NCBI GenBank assembly: GCA_016214785.1 | Contig: JACRNV010000055.1 | Coordinates: forward strand, 33,972 to 97,971 | Length of the DNA stretch: 64,000 nt | Direction of reading: 5' to 3' | DNA from: Methanobacteriota archaeon | Lineage (GTDB): Archaea > Thermoplasmatota > Thermoplasmata > SG8-5 > JACRNV01 | In this document: in pieces, positions 52,934 to 62,272 of the stretch | Numbering within the stretch: position 1 is the stretch's first letter | Layout of the letters: every line of letters starts with the position of its first letter | Position numbers and translations under genes: made by a program | Notes under the pieces: generated by a model | What the model was told of the DNA's origin: nothing | The model's input: the letters and a program-made list of their open reading frames with translations, nothing else | Databases searched by the model: none

Positions 52934-53989
52934 ATGGAGTATCTTAATTTAAGCAAACTGCCTGGCCAACAATCGATGCTAGTCTTCCACGCTCTGGCAA
53001 GGATGGGGTTCGAGGGGTTGGTGACGGTTTCACCGCAGATCCCATTGGTGTCCGTAGGGTATTTCCAGGATGCCGGCAAGGAAGTGGACCTGGACTACTG
53101 CAGGAGCTCGGGCCTGCCAGTAATGCGCCGCGAGGTCGGAGGCGGCGCGACGTATCTCGACGAGAATCAGGTCTTCTACCAGCTCATCTGGAAGAAGGGC
53201 AATCCGCGTTTCCCACGAAAAATAAGCGACATATTTGAAGGCCTTTCCAAACCGGTGTGCGACACTTATCGCGAATTCGGGATAAGCGCCCGTTTCAGAC
53301 CCGAGAACGACATAGTGACCGACGACGAGAGGAAGATCGCGGGCGAGGGGGGTGGGGACATCGGCGACTCGTTGGTATTCGTCGGCGGCATATTGATGGA
53401 CTTTGACTATCAGACCATGTGCAGGGTGCTCAGGGTGCCCGACGAGAAGTTCAGGGACAAGATTCACAAGTCCATGGAGGAGAATTTGACCACCATGAAA
53501 CGAGAACTCGGGTACATGCCCCCTAGGGACGAAGTGACCCGGGCGCTCGTGGATAATTTCGAGAGGAGATTTGGGAAACTAGAGCCCGCCCCCCTCTCGA
53601 AAGAGGTCATTGACAAAATGGCCGAACTCGAACGATTGTTCACTTCAGATGAATTTTTGCACAAGAAGACTCCCAGGATTCCCCGAGGCGTAAAAATACG
53701 CGAGGGGGTCGAGATCCTTTACAGTACATACAAGGCCAGGGGCGGGCTCATTCGCACAGCCCAGGAAGTGGAGAACGGGGTGATCAAGGACATCGGCATC
53801 TCTGGCGATTTCCAGTTTTATCCGAAATCCGAACTCGCGATGGTAGAGGAAGAGCTGAGAAAGACAAAACGCAAGGACCGCGTGATACTCTCAAAGATCG
53901 AGGATTTCTACAACAAGCGCAAGATCGAAAGCCCGGGCGTCGAGCCCGAGAACATTACGGAAGCGATTATGGCGGCGAAACAGTCATGA
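52934..53989 (+). CDS. Lipoate-protein ligase, LplA-type with accessory domain
   Basis: Ligase of 351 residues that should attach lipoate or octanoate to the lipoyl carrier. Key motifs are RREVGGGATYLDENQVFY (the RRxxGGGxxxxD signature), RPENDIVTDDERKIAGEGGG with the active-site lysine, and GILMDFDYQTMCRVLRVP. About 100 further residues form the accessory (LplB-like) domain. The arrangement matches the sLpl(AB) ligases linked to sHdr-type systems. It overlaps hdrC by 4 bases (ATGA), tying lipoylation to the Hdr genes. Confidence 0.87.
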   Translation: MEYLNLSKLPGQQSMLVFHALARMGFEGLVTVSPQIPLVSVGYFQDAGKEVDLDYCRSSGLPVMRREVGGGATYLDENQVFYQLIWKKGNPRFPRKISDIFEGLSKPVCDTYREFGISARFRPENDIVTDDERKIAGEGGGDIGDSLVFVGGILMDFDYQTMCRVLRVPDEKFRDKIHKSMEENLTTMKRELGYMPPRDEVTRALVDNFERRFGKLEPAPLSKEVIDKMAELERLFTSDEFLHKKTPRIPRGVKIREGVEILYSTYKARGGLIRTAQEVENGVIKDIGISGDFQFYPKSELAMVEEELRKTKRKDRVILSKIEDFYNKRKIESPGVEPENITEAIMAAKQS

Positions 53990-54474
53990 TATATTCCAAG
54001 GATTTGGACCCGAACTTCAAGTATGAAGTCTCGGCCGAGATGGGCGGCATAAATATCATGCGATGTTTTGCCTGCGGGGCATGCACGGCCGGGTGCCCCG
54101 TGAGGGAGATCGACGAGAGGTACAATCCGAGAAGGATCATAAGAATGGTGCTGTTGGGAATGAGAGAGCGCGTCCTTAAAAGCGATTTCATATGGTTGTG
54201 CTCCACGTGCTATACGTGCTACGACAGATGCCCTCAGGACGTTAGGCTGACGAGCATCATGACGGCTTTGAAAAACATCGCCGTGAAAGAAGGGCACGTT
54301 CATCCATCGTTCAGGGAGCAGGCGAGGCTCGTGGGAACCTTCGGGAGATTATATGAGATAGAGGACTTCGACAACAAGAAACGGGAGAAGATGGGCCTTC
54401 CGCCGATCAAAAAGACCTTCGAGGACGTTAAAGAGATCTTGAAGGGCACGAGGGTCGGGGGGATGGTCGAATGA
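53986..54474 (+). CDS. hdrC: Heterodisulfide reductase subunit C
   Basis: HdrC of 162 residues with two [4Fe-4S] motifs, CFACGACTAGCPVRE and CSTCYTCYDRCPQD, which carry electrons from HdrA to HdrB. The C-terminal helix-rich part is normal. It overlaps the ligase upstream and hdrB downstream, both as ATGA, so C-B-A are coupled. Confidence 0.92.
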   Translation: MIYSKDLDPNFKYEVSAEMGGINIMRCFACGACTAGCPVREIDERYNPRRIIRMVLLGMRERVLKSDFIWLCSTCYTCYDRCPQDVRLTSIMTALKNIAVKEGHVHPSFREQARLVGTFGRLYEIEDFDNKKREKMGLPPIKKTFEDVKEILKGTRVGGMVE

Positions 54475-55400
54475 GGTACGCGCTTTTCCTCGGTTGCACT
54501 ATTCCGGTCAGGGGCCAGAATTACGAGCTCTCGGCCCGCAAGGTCGCGGAGGCTCTCGGCATCGAATTCGTGGACGTCGAGGGCTTCGGTTGCTGCGGCT
54601 TTCCCGTCAAATCGACCGACGCCGAGGCGACGACGGTTCTCGCAGCCAGGAACATCGCCCAGGCCTCTCGACAGGGCCTGGAGATATGCACGCTGTGCAA
54701 CGCCTGCACCGCGGTACTGACCCATGCCGCTAGGGAGATGGACGGGGACGAGGGGCTGCGCGGCAGGGTGAACGCCGAGCTAGGCAAGGTGAGCTTGGAA
54801 TACAAACCAGGCGTCAGGATTCGCCATTTCTCCAGAATTCTCTACGAGGATTTCGGCCCTGAGAAGTTATCCGGCAAGGCCAAGCTGGACATGAGCCAGC
54901 TCAATTTTTCGATACATTACGGTTGTCACTATCTCCGCCCGAAGGAGCTGTACGGCGGTTTCGACAATGCCGAGGACCCGAAGACAGTCGAGAAGCTGGT
55001 AGAATCCACCGGGGCCAAAGTGGTAGGCTACAAGAACCGGCTGGAATGCTGCGGGGGCGCGATACTCGGGGTCGAGCAGGAGATCGCCCTGAAAATGGCG
55101 AAGGACAAGCTGGACAACGTCACCGCGAACAGGGTCGACGCCCTGGTCACCATATGCCCGTTCTGCACGATAATGTACGAGGACAACCAGAAGAAGATCG
55201 AGGAGATGTTCGGGAAGGTATACAATTTGCCGGTTCTCTATTTGCCCCAGGTATTGGGCCTCGCCCTAGGCCTCGACCAGAGGGTTCTGGGCTTCAGGCT
55301 GAACAAGGTGAAGGCCAAGGACCTGCTCCAGAAACTGGAGGATGCGAACCCGCAGGAGACCACCGGAGAATCAGCGCAAGCGCAGGAGGTGAGGCGATGA
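54471..55400 (+). CDS. hdrB: Heterodisulfide reductase subunit B
   Basis: HdrB of 309 residues with two CCG domains: LFLGCTIPVRGQNYE, FGCCGFPVKS and LCNACTAVL, then HYGCHYLRPKEL, LECCGGAILG and ICPFCTIMYED. These hold the two noncubane [4Fe-4S] clusters where a disulfide is reduced or a thiol pair is oxidised. Complete and GC-rich like the host genes. It overlaps the giant hdrA fusion by ATGA. Confidence 0.93.
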   Translation: MRYALFLGCTIPVRGQNYELSARKVAEALGIEFVDVEGFGCCGFPVKSTDAEATTVLAARNIAQASRQGLEICTLCNACTAVLTHAAREMDGDEGLRGRVNAELGKVSLEYKPGVRIRHFSRILYEDFGPEKLSGKAKLDMSQLNFSIHYGCHYLRPKELYGGFDNAEDPKTVEKLVESTGAKVVGYKNRLECCGGAILGVEQEIALKMAKDKLDNVTANRVDALVTICPFCTIMYEDNQKKIEEMFGKVYNLPVLYLPQVLGLALGLDQRVLGFRLNKVKAKDLLQKLEDANPQETTGESAQAQEVRR

Positions 55401-58400
55401 GCGACAAAAAAGTGGGCGCTGTACTTGTCGTAGGGGGGGGCATCGACGAGCAGAATCGCAACGAAAAACCTGCAAATGCTCGGAGAGACGCCGCCAACAA
55501 CGAGAGCAAGATAGGTGCGGTATTAGTTGTTGGCGGCGGAATCGGGGGCATGCAGTCCGCCCTGGACCTCGCGAATTCCGGATTCAAGGTTTATCTCCTG
55601 GAGGAGAAGCCGGCCATCGGCGGCGTGATGGCGCAGCTCGACAAGACCTTCCCTACCAACGACTGCTCGATGTGCATCATGTCCCCGAAGCTCGTCGAGG
55701 TCGGCCGCCACCCGAACATCGAACTGATCACCTATGCGGACCTGGAGGAGGTCTCCGGCGAGGCGGGCAATTTCCACGTGAAGGTGAGGCGAAAGGCGGG
55801 TTTCGTGGACATGGAGAAGTGCACTGGTTGCGGCGAATGCGCCAATTCATGCACTGTTGAATTGCCCAACGAGTTTGACGAAGAGTTTGGGACAAGAAAA
55901 GCCATCTACATCCCCTATCCCCAGGCGATTCCTCATATCTATACAATCGACAAGCATGGTCTGCAGCCCTGCAAGGATGCCTGTCCTGCAGGTGTCGGAG
56001 CGCCGGGATACATGTCCTTGGTGGCTCGGGGCAAATTCTACCAGGCACTTCGAATCATCAAAGAAAGACTTCCTTTTCCGTCAATATGCGGTAGGGTTTG
56101 TCACAGACCCTGCGAAAATGTCTGCACAAGAAAGGAGATAGACGATCCCGTCCAGATAGCTCACATAAAACGTTTTGTAGGTGATTTGGAACTCAAAGTA
56201 CCCTTTACAGAAACTCCTCCTATTATGGGCCGTCCAGAGAATATCGCTATCGTGGGCAGAGGCCCAGCCGGTCTGACCGCTGCGCATGACCTGGCTTTGA
56301 TGGGGTATCACGTAACAATATTCGAGAGTGCGCCAGTGCTTGGTGGGATGATGAAATTTGGCATCCCGATATTTCGATTGCCCAAGGAGATTCTCAGGCG
56401 AGAGATTTCCGATATTCTCGCGCTCGGGATTAAAGTCTACCTTAACACGCCGATAGGGAAAAACGTGCCGATCTCAGATCTGTTCAATCGAGGGTACAAA
56501 GCGGTGTTTTTGGCCGTCGGTGCCCAGAAAGGCAAAACGATGGGCATCCCAGGCGAGGAACTCGAGGGTGTGTTTCAAGCAATCGATTTTTTGAAAGAGG
56601 TGAATTTAGGCGAGCTTATCACGACACCGATTACCACTATTGACGAGAACCTTTGTATTGGCTGTGGTACTTGTGCGCCATCGTGTTTATACGGTGCAAT
56701 AAAGCTCACAGCGGATGAAAAAAATCCTAGGAAGCGACATCCTAAGGTTATTAAGTATTTGTGCAAGGGGTGCGGAAAATGCGCTTCCATATGTCCTTCC
56801 GAAGCCATCAAGCTGTCAGGTTTTCACGATGTCGTTCCTGATGTCGGAGATAAAGTGGTCGTCGTTGGTGGAGGCAATGCAGCATTGGATACGGCACGAT
56901 CTGCCTTACGGTTAGGGGCTAAGGAGGTCTCAATATTGTACAGGAGATCTCGCGATGAGATGCCCGCTGAGCCAGATTGGGAGATCGATATGACAGAGAG
57001 CGAGGGTGTAAAACTTGTCTATCTGACCGCACCGACAAGAGTCATTGGTGAGAGTGGGCACGTAACAGCAATCGAATGTGTGAAGATGGAGTTGTTAGAA
57101 GAGTGCGACAAAAGCGGTAGACGGAAGATTAGGCCAGTTCCGGGTTCTGAATTCACTATGGATATTGATAGCATTATATTGGCTATTGGTCAAGAGGTCG
57201 ATGCAAAGTGTTTAACAAAGGATGATGGTTTAGAGTGTACCCCTTGGAATACCATCAAAGCCGATTCCTTAACGTTTGCGACTAACATTGACGGCGTCTT
57301 TTGCGGTGGCGATGCAATAAAGGGGGCCGGTACGGTTATCGAAGCAATTGCTGCTGGAAAGGAGGTGGCCATTTCTATTGATAGGTATATCAACGGGAGA
57401 GATCTGAAAGAAGGCCGAGAAATAAAACCTAAGATCGCTCATATTCCTTTGGAAGGTATAAAAAGGAAACCCAGGGTACACATGCGATACGTGCCAGTTG
57501 AGGAGAGAAAGAACAATTTTAACGAAGTGGAGCTAGGATACAGCGAGGAGGAAGCGATTGCAGAGGCACGGCGGTGTTTGAACTGCGGCGGCTGTGTCGA
57601 ATGCCTTGAGTGCGTTACTACTTGCAAAGCCGGCGCCATAGTCCACAATATGACTGATAAGACCATAGAGTTGGATGTCGGCTCCATCATCCTGGCCCCC
57701 GGGTACGAAAAATTCGATGCGAGGATTAAGGGTGAATATGGCTACGGCAGATACAAGAACGTCCTGACCTCGTTGGAATTCGAGAGGATATTGTCCGCCT
57801 CTGGGCCATACCAAGGCCATGTGGTAAGGCCGTACGATAAAAAGGAGCCTAAGAAAATAGCGTGGCTGCAATGTGTCGGCTCAAGGGACCAGACATGCGG
57901 GAATAATTACTGCTCCTCTGTTTGCTGCACCTACGCCATTAAAGAGGCAGTCATTGCAAAGGAGCATGTATCAACCATCGAGCCCACTATCTTCTACATG
58001 GACATGAGGACATACGGAAAGGGATTCGAGGCCTATTATAACCGGGCAAAGGACGAATATGGCGTGAAATTTGTCAGATGCCGGATATCGGATGTGCAAG
58101 AAGAGGCTGAGACGAAGAACCTGCGCGTCACATACGAAACCGAAGATGGCAAGCTCAAGGAAGAAGAATTCGACATGGTCGTGCTCTCAGTGGGATTCGA
58201 ACCGAGCGACGGGGTCAGAGAGCTCGCTGAAAAAGTCAGCATCAAGCTAAACGAGTACGGCTTCTGCGAAACCTCCGAGCTTTCACCGACTGATACAACT
58301 CGCCAAGGGGTATACGTCTGCGGAGCATTCTCTGGCCCGAAGGATATCCCCGAGACAGTGATGGAGGCCTCCGGTGCGGCGGCCAAGGCAGGCGGTTCGA

Positions 58401-60577
58401 TCGCCTCAGAGCGAAACAGTCTGGTTGAAAAGAAGGAATATCCGCCAGAGATTGATGTTAAAGGACAGGAACCAAGGATCGGGGTGTTCGTATGCAATTG
58501 CGGGATTAACATCGGGGCATATGTGGACGTTCCTTCGGTGGTTGATTATGCAAAGGCCCTCCTGAATGTCGTCTTAGCCGAGGAAAATCTCTACACCTGT
58601 TCTCAGGATACTCAGGATAAAATAGTGGAAAAGATTAAGGAACACCAGCTAAACCGGGTTATAGTCGCGTCGTGCACCCCTAGGACCCATGAGCCGTTAT
58701 TTCAAGAAACAATCCGAGAGGCAGGGTTGAATCCGCATCTTTTTGAGATGGCAAATATCCGAGATCAATGCTCCTGGGTACATATGAAGGAGCCAGAGAA
58801 AGCGACTGAGAAGGCAAAGGATCTCGTAAGGATGGCAGCAGCCAAGGCAAGATTGTTAGAGCCATTGCCAACGATCTCTTTAGATATCATTCAAAAAGGG
58901 CTGGTAATCGGAGGGGGCTTAGCCGGGATGATATCGGCCTTGGCAATCGCCGAGCAAGGCTATGAAGCCTACCTCATAGAAAAAGAAAATGTGTTAGGAG
59001 GCAATCTTAGGAACATCCATTACACCCTTGAAAATGAGGCACTTCAAGAGTATTTAGAATCCATAATCGAAAAAGTGAAAAATAGCCCCCTCATCAAAAT
59101 ATACAAGAATGCCCGGATTGAAAAAATAGAAGGGTATGTAGGAAATTATCTTACGACCGTCAATGACGGCGCAGTCCAAACCGCGCTGGAGCATGGAGCC
59201 ATCATTGTAGCAACCGGCGCCGAGGAGTCAAGACCCACGGAATATCTGTATGGGAAGGACGAGAGAGTCATAACACAATTGGAACTCGAGAAACAGCTGG
59301 CCGAAAGCAAGATTCTCAATAAAAAGACCATAGTAATGATCCAATGCGTCGGCTCAAGGGACGAGGAGCATCCTTACTGCAGCCGGGTTTGTTGCAGCGA
59401 CGCCATCAAGAACGCGCTCAGGTTGAAGGAGAAGTGCCCCAGTACCGAGATTTTCATACTGTATCGCGATATGAGGACGTACGGTTTTAAGGAATCTTAC
59501 TATGAAAAAGCAAGGGAGAAAGGTATAACCTTTGTTAGATATGATGTGGAGAGCAAACCCAAGGTTCAAAACGATGATGGTAAGCTGGAGGTACTGGTTA
59601 GAGACCCGATATTACAGGAAGAATTGCTGATAGATGCCGATCTTGTCGTCCTGAGCCCGGCAGTCGTTCCAAGGAAGGAAAACTCTGATCTTGCGAAGCA
59701 ATTAAAGGTGCCGTTGAATGCGGATGGTTTCTTTCTGGAAGCGCATGTAAAACTCCGGCCAGTTGATTTCGCCACCGAGGGCATCTTCCTTGCGGGAATG
59801 GCCCACTCACCAAAGTCTATTGGCGAATCTATATCACAAGCATATGCCGCCGCATCGAGAGCATGTGCCCTCATCTCTCACGATGTATTGCAGAAAGACC
59901 CTATTATCTCTTCTGTAGTGGACAAGAACTGCGATGGATGTGCTTATTGTGTCGACCCATGCCCGTTCAATGCAATAACTTTGATAGAATATATGCGGGA
60001 CGGCCAGGTGAAGAAGACGATCGAGCTCAACGAGGCGATCTGCAAGGGCTGCGGGGTGTGCATGGCCACGTGCCCGAAGCTGGGTGTGTACACAAAGGGA
60101 TTTACGTACGAGCAGATCATGGCCCAGGCGAAGGCCGCAATGCAAACGAGCGTGGAAGCGCCCCCGGATGCGGAGTTCGAGCCGCGCATCGTCGCGTTCT
60201 GCTGCAACTGGTGCTCCTATGCGGGCGCCGACCTCGCCGGCGTTTCGAGATACCAGTACCCACCGAACGTTCGGATTGTGAGGGTCATGTGCTCGGGCAT
60301 GGTGCATCCGAACTTCGTCATCGAGACTCTCATGGGCGGGGCGGACGGCGTCCTGATATGCGGATGCCACCCCGGGGACTGCCACTATCTGGAGGGCAAT
60401 CTCACGGCAGAGAAGCGCGCGGAGGCTATCAAGCTCATGCTCGAGGACCTGGGCTTGGAGGCGGAGCGGTTCAAGCTGGCATGGGTCTCGGCCTCCGAGG
60501 GGCAGAGGTTCGCGGAGATCATGAGGTCGATGGTCGAGCAGGTGAAGGCGCTGGGGCCGAACCAGTATGGCGGGTAG
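55397..60577 (+). CDS. hdrA: Giant HdrA-NfnB-HdrA-HdrA-MvhD fusion protein
   Basis: Single frame of 1726 residues started by ATG 55397 after AGGAGGTGAGG. Order: HdrA front half (about 40-185; GAVLVVGGGIGGMQSALDL and CTGCGECANSC); an NfnB/GltD-like NADPH-type module (about 190-730; CKDACPAGVGAPGYM, SICGRVCHRPCENVC, FAD loop VGRGPAGLTAAHDL, an internal ferredoxin with CIGCGTCAPSC and CKGCGKCASICP, NAD(P) loop VVVVGGGNAALDTARSALRL); HdrA rear half (about 731-1010); a second, complete HdrA (about 1023-1585); and MvhD (about 1594-1726; FCCNWCSYAGADLAG). From about 55840 to 60005 the DNA is AT-richer than both ends. The N-terminus repeats GAVLVVGGGI twice. It should couple NAD(P)H, ferredoxin and the HdrBC site. 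Confidence 0.9.
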   Translation: MSDKKVGAVLVVGGGIDEQNRNEKPANARRDAANNESKIGAVLVVGGGIGGMQSALDLANSGFKVYLLEEKPAIGGVMAQLDKTFPTNDCSMCIMSPKLVEVGRHPNIELITYADLEEVSGEAGNFHVKVRRKAGFVDMEKCTGCGECANSCTVELPNEFDEEFGTRKAIYIPYPQAIPHIYTIDKHGLQPCKDACPAGVGAPGYMSLVARGKFYQALRIIKERLPFPSICGRVCHRPCENVCTRKEIDDPVQIAHIKRFVGDLELKVPFTETPPIMGRPENIAIVGRGPAGLTAAHDLALMGYHVTIFESAPVLGGMMKFGIPIFRLPKEILRREISDILALGIKVYLNTPIGKNVPISDLFNRGYKAVFLAVGAQKGKTMGIPGEELEGVFQAIDFLKEVNLGELITTPITTIDENLCIGCGTCAPSCLYGAIKLTADEKNPRKRHPKVIKYLCKGCGKCASICPSEAIKLSGFHDVVPDVGDKVVVVGGGNAALDTARSALRLGAKEVSILYRRSRDEMPAEPDWEIDMTESEGVKLVYLTAPTRVIGESGHVTAIECVKMELLEECDKSGRRKIRPVPGSEFTMDIDSIILAIGQEVDAKCLTKDDGLECTPWNTIKADSLTFATNIDGVFCGGDAIKGAGTVIEAIAAGKEVAISIDRYINGRDLKEGREIKPKIAHIPLEGIKRKPRVHMRYVPVEERKNNFNEVELGYSEEEAIAEARRCLNCGGCVECLECVTTCKAGAIVHNMTDKTIELDVGSIILAPGYEKFDARIKGEYGYGRYKNVLTSLEFERILSASGPYQGHVVRPYDKKEPKKIAWLQCVGSRDQTCGNNYCSSVCCTYAIKEAVIAKEHVSTIEPTIFYMDMRTYGKGFEAYYNRAKDEYGVKFVRCRISDVQEEAETKNLRVTYETEDGKLKEEEFDMVVLSVGFEPSDGVRELAEKVSIKLNEYGFCETSELSPTDTTRQGVYVCGAFSGPKDIPETVMEASGAAAKAGGSIASERNSLVEKKEYPPEIDVKGQEPRIGVFVCNCGINIGAYVDVPSVVDYAKALLNVVLAEENLYTCSQDTQDKIVEKIKEHQLNRVIVASCTPRTHEPLFQETIREAGLNPHLFEMANIRDQCSWVHMKEPEKATEKAKDLVRMAAAKARLLEPLPTISLDIIQKGLVIGGGLAGMISALAIAEQGYEAYLIEKENVLGGNLRNIHYTLENEALQEYLESIIEKVKNSPLIKIYKNARIEKIEGYVGNYLTTVNDGAVQTALEHGAIIVATGAEESRPTEYLYGKDERVITQLELEKQLAESKILNKKTIVMIQCVGSRDEEHPYCSRVCCSDAIKNALRLKEKCPSTEIFILYRDMRTYGFKESYYEKAREKGITFVRYDVESKPKVQNDDGKLEVLVRDPILQEELLIDADLVVLSPAVVPRKENSDLAKQLKVPLNADGFFLEAHVKLRPVDFATEGIFLAGMAHSPKSIGESISQAYAAASRACALISHDVLQKDPIISSVVDKNCDGCAYCVDPCPFNAITLIEYMRDGQVKKTIELNEAICKGCGVCMATCPKLGVYTKGFTYEQIMAQAKAAMQTSVEAPPDAEFEPRIVAFCCNWCSYAGADLAGVSRYQYPPNVRIVRVMCSGMVHPNFVIETLMGGADGVLICGCHPGDCHYLEGNLTAEKRAEAIKLMLEDLGLEAERFKLAWVSASEGQRFAEIMRSMVEQVKALGPNQYGG

Positions 60578-60669
60578 CTGCCGTCATTTTATTCACATCG
60601 TGGCGATGAACCGGCCAGCTCTATATTTCTCATTTGTGGTTAAAGCAGGCTGTGAATTGTTCAGCAAAG

Positions 60670-60677
60670 TTAATATT
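60670..60677 (+). promoter_or_regulatory. TATA box upstream of the ligase-DUF116 gene
   Basis: TTAATATT lies about 40 bases ahead of ATG 60713 and predicts a start near 60700, followed by a GGTGA ribosome site at 60705-60709. The 135-base gap after the giant fusion makes a new transcript plausible for the ligase, LipT-like and LipS-like genes. Confidence 0.5.
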
Positions 60678-60712
60678 TCATTACCAAGGGGCCAAGTGGC
60701 AAAAGGTGACCC

Positions 60713-62272
60713 ATGAACAAATGGCGGCTCCTAGATACGGGCAGGCTAACCGCAGGTGAGAACATCGCCCTAGATGAGGTGCTGCTTAGAAGCAGGGAGA
60801 GAGGAGAATCCCCGAACACTATCCGTTTCCTGCAGTTCCACCCGCCAGCGGTTCTCGTCGGATACAACCAAAGCGTGGAGCAGGAGGTCAGGGTCGAATA
60901 CTGCCGAGAAAAAAAGATAGATATCAACCGAAGGATAACAGGTGGCGGGGCAATATTCTTTGACGAAACCCAACTCGGCTGGGAGATCATCTGTAATAAA
61001 TCATTTATGAATATCAACATCGTCAATGTAGATCTTTTCAAGAGGGCGTGCGAGCCGGTCATCATCGCCCTGGAAGAGCTTGGCATCCAGGCATCGTTCA
61101 GGCCCAGAAATGATATTGAAGTGGGAGGTAGAAAGATCTCAGGAACCGGCGGCATAGAGGAGGGCGAAGCACTCCTGTTCCAGGGCACGCTCCTGGTGGA
61201 CTTTGACGTGGATACCATGTTGCGCGTGTTAAGGATGCCCATCGAAAAGCTGAAAGCCAGGGAAGCGGCTTCGGCAAGGGAGAGGGTCACCTGCCTGAAA
61301 TGGGAGATCGGATACGTGCCTGAGGCTGAGGTGCTGAAAGGGGTGCTGAAGCGCAGCTTCCAGGAATGCTTCGGCATCAACCTGGAAGACGGTTTTTTGA
61401 CCAGCGGAGAAAAGGTTGTGTTCAATGAAAGGAAAAAACACTTCGAATCAGAAAGCTGGATAAACAAGATAAAACTTCCGAAACACGAGCAGGGAGCGGT
61501 GCATTCGATCCGCAAGGCGGAGGGAGGCACCATCAGGACCACGATGGTTGTCAACCTGCGGCAAAAACGGATAAAAAGCGTCCTTATAACTGGCGATTTC
61601 TTCTCCGGCCCCAGGAATGCGGTATTCGACCTCGAGGCAGAGCTCAAGGACGTCAGGGCGGATCTCAGGGTCATTGAAGAAAAGGTCACCTGCTTCCTCA
61701 AAAAGCGTGATTGCGATTTTCCGGGTATCAACGGCTCGGATTTCGTGGACGGCATGGCGAGATGCCTGGAAAAGATGGACCTTGCCAGGTTCGGAATCCC
61801 CCTTCGGTTGGCAGACCACGTGAACCCGGTGAACGGCACGTTCGCCGGCATTCTGGGCAACACGCCGAGGCATCTCCTCTTACCCTACTGCGCAAAGCCG
61901 CTGGATTGCAGCTGGAGATATGAAAAAGGCTGTGCCGAGTGCGGCGAATGCACGGTAGGCGATGCTTATGGCATCGGAAAGGACAGGGGCATGGAGGTCA
62001 TCACCATCCAAAGCTTCGAGCATCTCATCGAGGTCCTTGGAAGGCTGAGGAGCGAAGGCGCATCATCGTATATCGGGTGCTGCTGCGAAGCGTTTTTCAC
62101 GAAGCACGCGGAGGATTTCGAGAACGCGGGGCTGCCTGCCATCTTGATAGACATCGACAACACGAACTGCTATGATTTGGGAAAAGAGCGGAGCGCATAT
62201 GCCGGGAAGTTTGAGAGCAAGACAGAGCTGAAATTGGACCTGATATGGAGGGTATTGGATGCAAAGGTATGA
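60713..62272 (+). CDS. Lipoate-protein ligase fused to a DUF116-like domain
   Basis: Protein of 519 residues. The front 350 residues are a second LplA/LplB-type ligase (INRRITGGGAIFFDETQLGW; RPRNDIEVGGRKISGTGG with the catalytic lysine; TLLVDFDVDTMLRVLRMP). From about residue 385 a cysteine-rich part follows: LLPYCAKPLDCSWRYEKGC, AECGECTVGDAYGI and YIGCCCEAFFTKHAED, which resembles DUF116. The second part may bind a metal cluster and act in sulfur insertion or carrier recognition, but its function is unknown. It overlaps the LipT-like gene by 14 bases. Confidence 0.8.
   Translation: MNKWRLLDTGRLTAGENIALDEVLLRSRERGESPNTIRFLQFHPPAVLVGYNQSVEQEVRVEYCREKKIDINRRITGGGAIFFDETQLGWEIICNKSFMNINIVNVDLFKRACEPVIIALEELGIQASFRPRNDIEVGGRKISGTGGIEEGEALLFQGTLLVDFDVDTMLRVLRMPIEKLKAREAASARERVTCLKWEIGYVPEAEVLKGVLKRSFQECFGINLEDGFLTSGEKVVFNERKKHFESESWINKIKLPKHEQGAVHSIRKAEGGTIRTTMVVNLRQKRIKSVLITGDFFSGPRNAVFDLEAELKDVRADLRVIEEKVTCFLKKRDCDFPGINGSDFVDGMARCLEKMDLARFGIPLRLADHVNPVNGTFAGILGNTPRHLLLPYCAKPLDCSWRYEKGCAECGECTVGDAYGIGKDRGMEVITIQSFEHLIEVLGRLRSEGASSYIGCCCEAFFTKHAEDFENAGLPAILIDIDNTNCYDLGKERSAYAGKFESKTELKLDLIWRVLDAKV

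Noticed and set aside
21900..60577. Evidence that the organism is a methanogen
   Set aside because: Hdr, Mvh and Kor genes are shared with many non-methanogens, and no mcr, mtr or coenzyme M/B gene is present in the window.
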